Source of the DNA: Planctomycetota bacterium
GTDB taxonomy: Bacteria; Planctomycetota; UBA1135
Reading direction: 5' to 3'
Length of the DNA: 8,206 nt
Assembly: GCA_003501525.1 (NCBI GenBank)
Contig: DNPI01000081.1
Coordinates: forward strand, 1 to 8,206
Part shown: positions 6,886-8,206 of the stretch, piece after piece
Layout of the letters: each line of letters starts with the position of its first letter
Numbering within the stretch: position 1 is the stretch's first letter
Notes under the pieces: model-generated
Told to the model about the DNA's origin: nothing
Databases searched by the model: none
Seen by the model: the letters and a program-made list of their open reading frames with translations, nothing else
Position numbers and translations under genes: made by a program

Positions 6886-8076
6886 ATGTTCCGGCTTTTT
6901 CCCCTGTGTGCGTTGCTGTTCCCTTCGGTCGGACTGGCCCAAGCAGGTGAAATTAATTACTGGGGTTACGACTATTCCACTCGGCTTTGGGAAACTCCGA
7001 TTGAGAACGATTTTGTTCAAGTTGGAGGCGGGCATTGGCATTCAGTAGCCTTGAGGAGCGACGGCTCTATTGCTGCTTGGGGGTCTGATTACACCAGCCA
7101 AGTTTCAACGACTCCGGGTGGCAATGATTTTGTGCAGATTGCCGCAGGTCATTGGTGCTCACATGCCTTGAGAACTGATGGTTCACTCGTTTCCTGGGGG
7201 GAAGTCACTCATTCCCAAGTTGGGGACACTCCCTCGGGAAACGACTTTGTCCATGTGGCAGGGGGAGGGGGCCACGCGCTTGCCGTTAAATCTGACGGGT
7301 CCCTAGTTTCGTGGGGCACAGATGTATGGGGAGAGGTCTCCGATACCCCAACTGGTCATGGCTTTGCTCAGGTCTCGGCCGGCGCTAATCATGCACTTGC
7401 GTTAAAGACGGATGGATCCATAGTTAGCTGGGGGAGTGATTTGTACGGACAGGTTTCAGGTACCCCAACGGGGAGCGGATTCCTTCAGGTGGTTGCCGGG
7501 TATTGGCACTCGCTTGCCCTGAGAGCCGATGGCTCAATTGTGACTTGGGGCAGCAATGACCATGGACAGGTATCTGGAAACCCAACGGGAGTAGATTTCG
7601 TGCAGGTTGCTTCCGGCGGATGGCATTGCCTTGCTCTGAAGGATGATGGTTCGGTTGTCTCCTGGGGGAGGAACGACGATGGACAAGTTTCCGACACTCC
7701 CGCTGGAGCGAGCTTTGTCCATGTGGCTGGTGGATGGAGCCACTCTTTGGCTGTTTACGCTCCCGCCCTCTTGCTTTCAGCTACCAACTTGGTTGCCGGA
7801 CAAGTGGTGTCGATTCAAGCGGACAACGCCACTTCTGGCGGCAGGGTGTTTCTTGCCTATTCACTTGTGGGCGGTGGGCCTAATCCCACCCCCTGGGGAA
7901 CCGCTCGCCTTTCCCCTCCCTATATGTCTCTTACTCCTATGACGGCCGGAGCGAGTGGAACGGCGACGACCTCGTTATCCGTTCCAGCAGGCGCAGTAGG
8001 GGTGAAAGTGTGGCTTCAAGCGTTGGATTGGAGGTCCCGGACGCTTTCAAACGGTCTGGCTCTGACTGTTCAGTAA
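6886..8076 (+). CDS. secreted RCC1-like seven-bladed beta-propeller with shared C-terminal module
   Basis: The 396-residue product has a signal peptide (M-F-R-L-F-P..., probable cleavage after G-L-A at residue 18). Residues 21-291 consist of RCC1-like repeats (regulator of chromosome condensation family). Tryptophan-glycine pairs stand at 26, 65, 104, 143, 182, 221 and 260, exactly 39 residues apart; the aligned Phe (43 to 277) and the His of the H-(S/A)-x-A-L segment keep the same period, with Cys91 replacing His once. Each blade has D-G-S-(I/L/V)-x-x-W-G followed by Q-V-S-x-T-P. The last blade lacks its D-G-S strand, and the N-terminal G-E-I-N-Y-W-G can supply it, the ring closure known from RCC1. 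Residues 294-396 are the shared C-terminal module. Exported RCC1-like proteins usually bind or display; no catalytic role is evident. An AGGA ribosome binding site precedes the start. Confidence 0.9.
   Translation: MFRLFPLCALLFPSVGLAQAGEINYWGYDYSTRLWETPIENDFVQVGGGHWHSVALRSDGSIAAWGSDYTSQVSTTPGGNDFVQIAAGHWCSHALRTDGSLVSWGEVTHSQVGDTPSGNDFVHVAGGGGHALAVKSDGSLVSWGTDVWGEVSDTPTGHGFAQVSAGANHALALKTDGSIVSWGSDLYGQVSGTPTGSGFLQVVAGYWHSLALRADGSIVTWGSNDHGQVSGNPTGVDFVQVASGGWHCLALKDDGSVVSWGRNDDGQVSDTPAGASFVHVAGGWSHSLAVYAPALLLSATNLVAGQVVSIQADNATSGGRVFLAYSLVGGGPNPTPWGTARLSPPYMSLTPMTAGASGTATTSLSVPAGAVGVKVWLQALDWRSRTLSNGLALTVQ
6946..7758 (+). repeat. seven RCC1-like repeats, 117-base period
   Basis: Protein repeat of 39 residues (117 bases), seven units without a single insertion or deletion. 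Invariant or nearly invariant positions are W-G, the Phe-Val of the middle strand, the His of H-(S/A)-(L/V)-A-(L/V), and D-G-S. The DNA of the units differs at many synonymous and other positions, so it is not a recent tandem duplication. Confidence 0.88.
7765..8073 (+). other. shared 103-residue C-terminal module, copy 3 (propeller protein)
   Basis: Residues 294-396 of the propeller protein. It has S-A-T-N-L-V-A-G, A-Y-S-L-V-G-G-G-P, T-P-W-G-T, L-S-P-P-Y, S-V-P, W-L-Q-A-L-D, L-S-N-G-L-A-L-T-V-Q and stop. It is closest to copy 1, again without gaps. Confidence 0.85.
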
Positions 8077-8079
8077 CCC

Positions 8080-8206
8080 ATGCTCTGCTTTATTTTTCTG
8101 TTTCTGTTCCTGTTGCCTTCGGCGGGAGTGGCTCAAGAGAGTGGCTCGCTCTTCAGCTGGGGTGACGACCGCCATGCCCAAGTATCAAATACGCCTATGG
8201 GTATTA
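8080..8206 (+). CDS. second secreted RCC1-like propeller protein, N-terminal part (3' end outside window)
   Basis: Only the first 42 residues are visible. They begin with a strongly hydrophobic signal peptide (M-L-C-F-I-F-L-F-L-F-L-L-P-S-A-G-V-A-Q, probable cleavage after G-V-A). The mature start is S-G-S-L-F-S-W-G-D-D followed by A-Q-V-S-N-T-P-M-G, which matches the G-S-(L/I)-V-S-W-G ... Q-V-S-x-T-P pattern of the blades in the gene just upstream. The ATG at 8080 follows the upstream stop codon by three bases and has no ribosome binding site of its own, so translation is probably coupled. It is expected to be a paralogue of the 6886-8076 protein, probably ending in the same C-terminal module; the latter cannot be seen here. 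Confidence 0.75.
   Translation, partial: MLCFIFLFLFLLPSAGVAQESGSLFSWGDDRHAQVSNTPMGI

Noticed and set aside
6946..7758. 117-base periodicity as a CRISPR or DNA satellite array
   Set aside because: The period is in the protein. The units differ at many bases, no short identical repeats with unique spacers exist, and the frame is a continuous coding sequence.
8070..8206. The window end as plain 3' noncoding sequence of the propeller gene
   Set aside because: The frame from 8080 is open to the edge and encodes a signal peptide plus a first RCC1-like blade.

Overview
The window looks like part of a chromosome from a marine-type planctomycete (Planctomycetota). The evidence is a run of large secreted proteins that share a C-terminal beta-domain, a CotH-kinase/lamin-tail protein, a planctomycete-style alpha/beta-hydrolase and the general scarcity of Shine-Dalgarno sequences. 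No RNA gene, insertion sequence, CRISPR array or phage gene was found. The taxonomic call is inference from protein style, not from a marker gene.

Layout. At the left edge lies the 3' part of a plus-strand HD-superfamily hydrolase gene (2-379). Its stop codon overlaps the stop of a convergent gene. Three minus-strand genes follow, read from 4249 down to 376: a secreted alpha/beta-hydrolase (3098-4249), a secreted CotH-kinase-like protein with a lamin-tail domain (970-3063), and a small lipoprotein (376-900). They are separated by only 34 and 69 bases (24 if the lipoprotein starts further upstream), so they are probably one transcription unit.

A compact divergent control region (4250-4308) separates this unit from a plus-strand run: a right-handed beta-helix protein (4309-5787), an unrecognised secreted beta-rich protein (5858-6847), an RCC1-like beta-propeller protein (6886-8076), and the start of a second RCC1-like gene (8080 to the window edge). 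All four begin with signal peptides. The three complete ones end in the same 103-residue module, which aligns without a gap and finishes in A-L-T-V-Q-stop. The CotH-like protein on the other strand carries a more distant, cysteine-containing version of the same tail.

Together the window is a block of exported and surface proteins flanking one cytoplasmic gene. The most notable points are the shared C-terminal module, whose N-terminal partners differ completely (beta-helix, beta-sandwich, propeller) and which may be a sorting or anchoring signal; the RCC1-like propeller built from seven blades of exactly 39 residues; and the immediate downstream presence of a second propeller gene. No function is proven for the plus-strand cluster.
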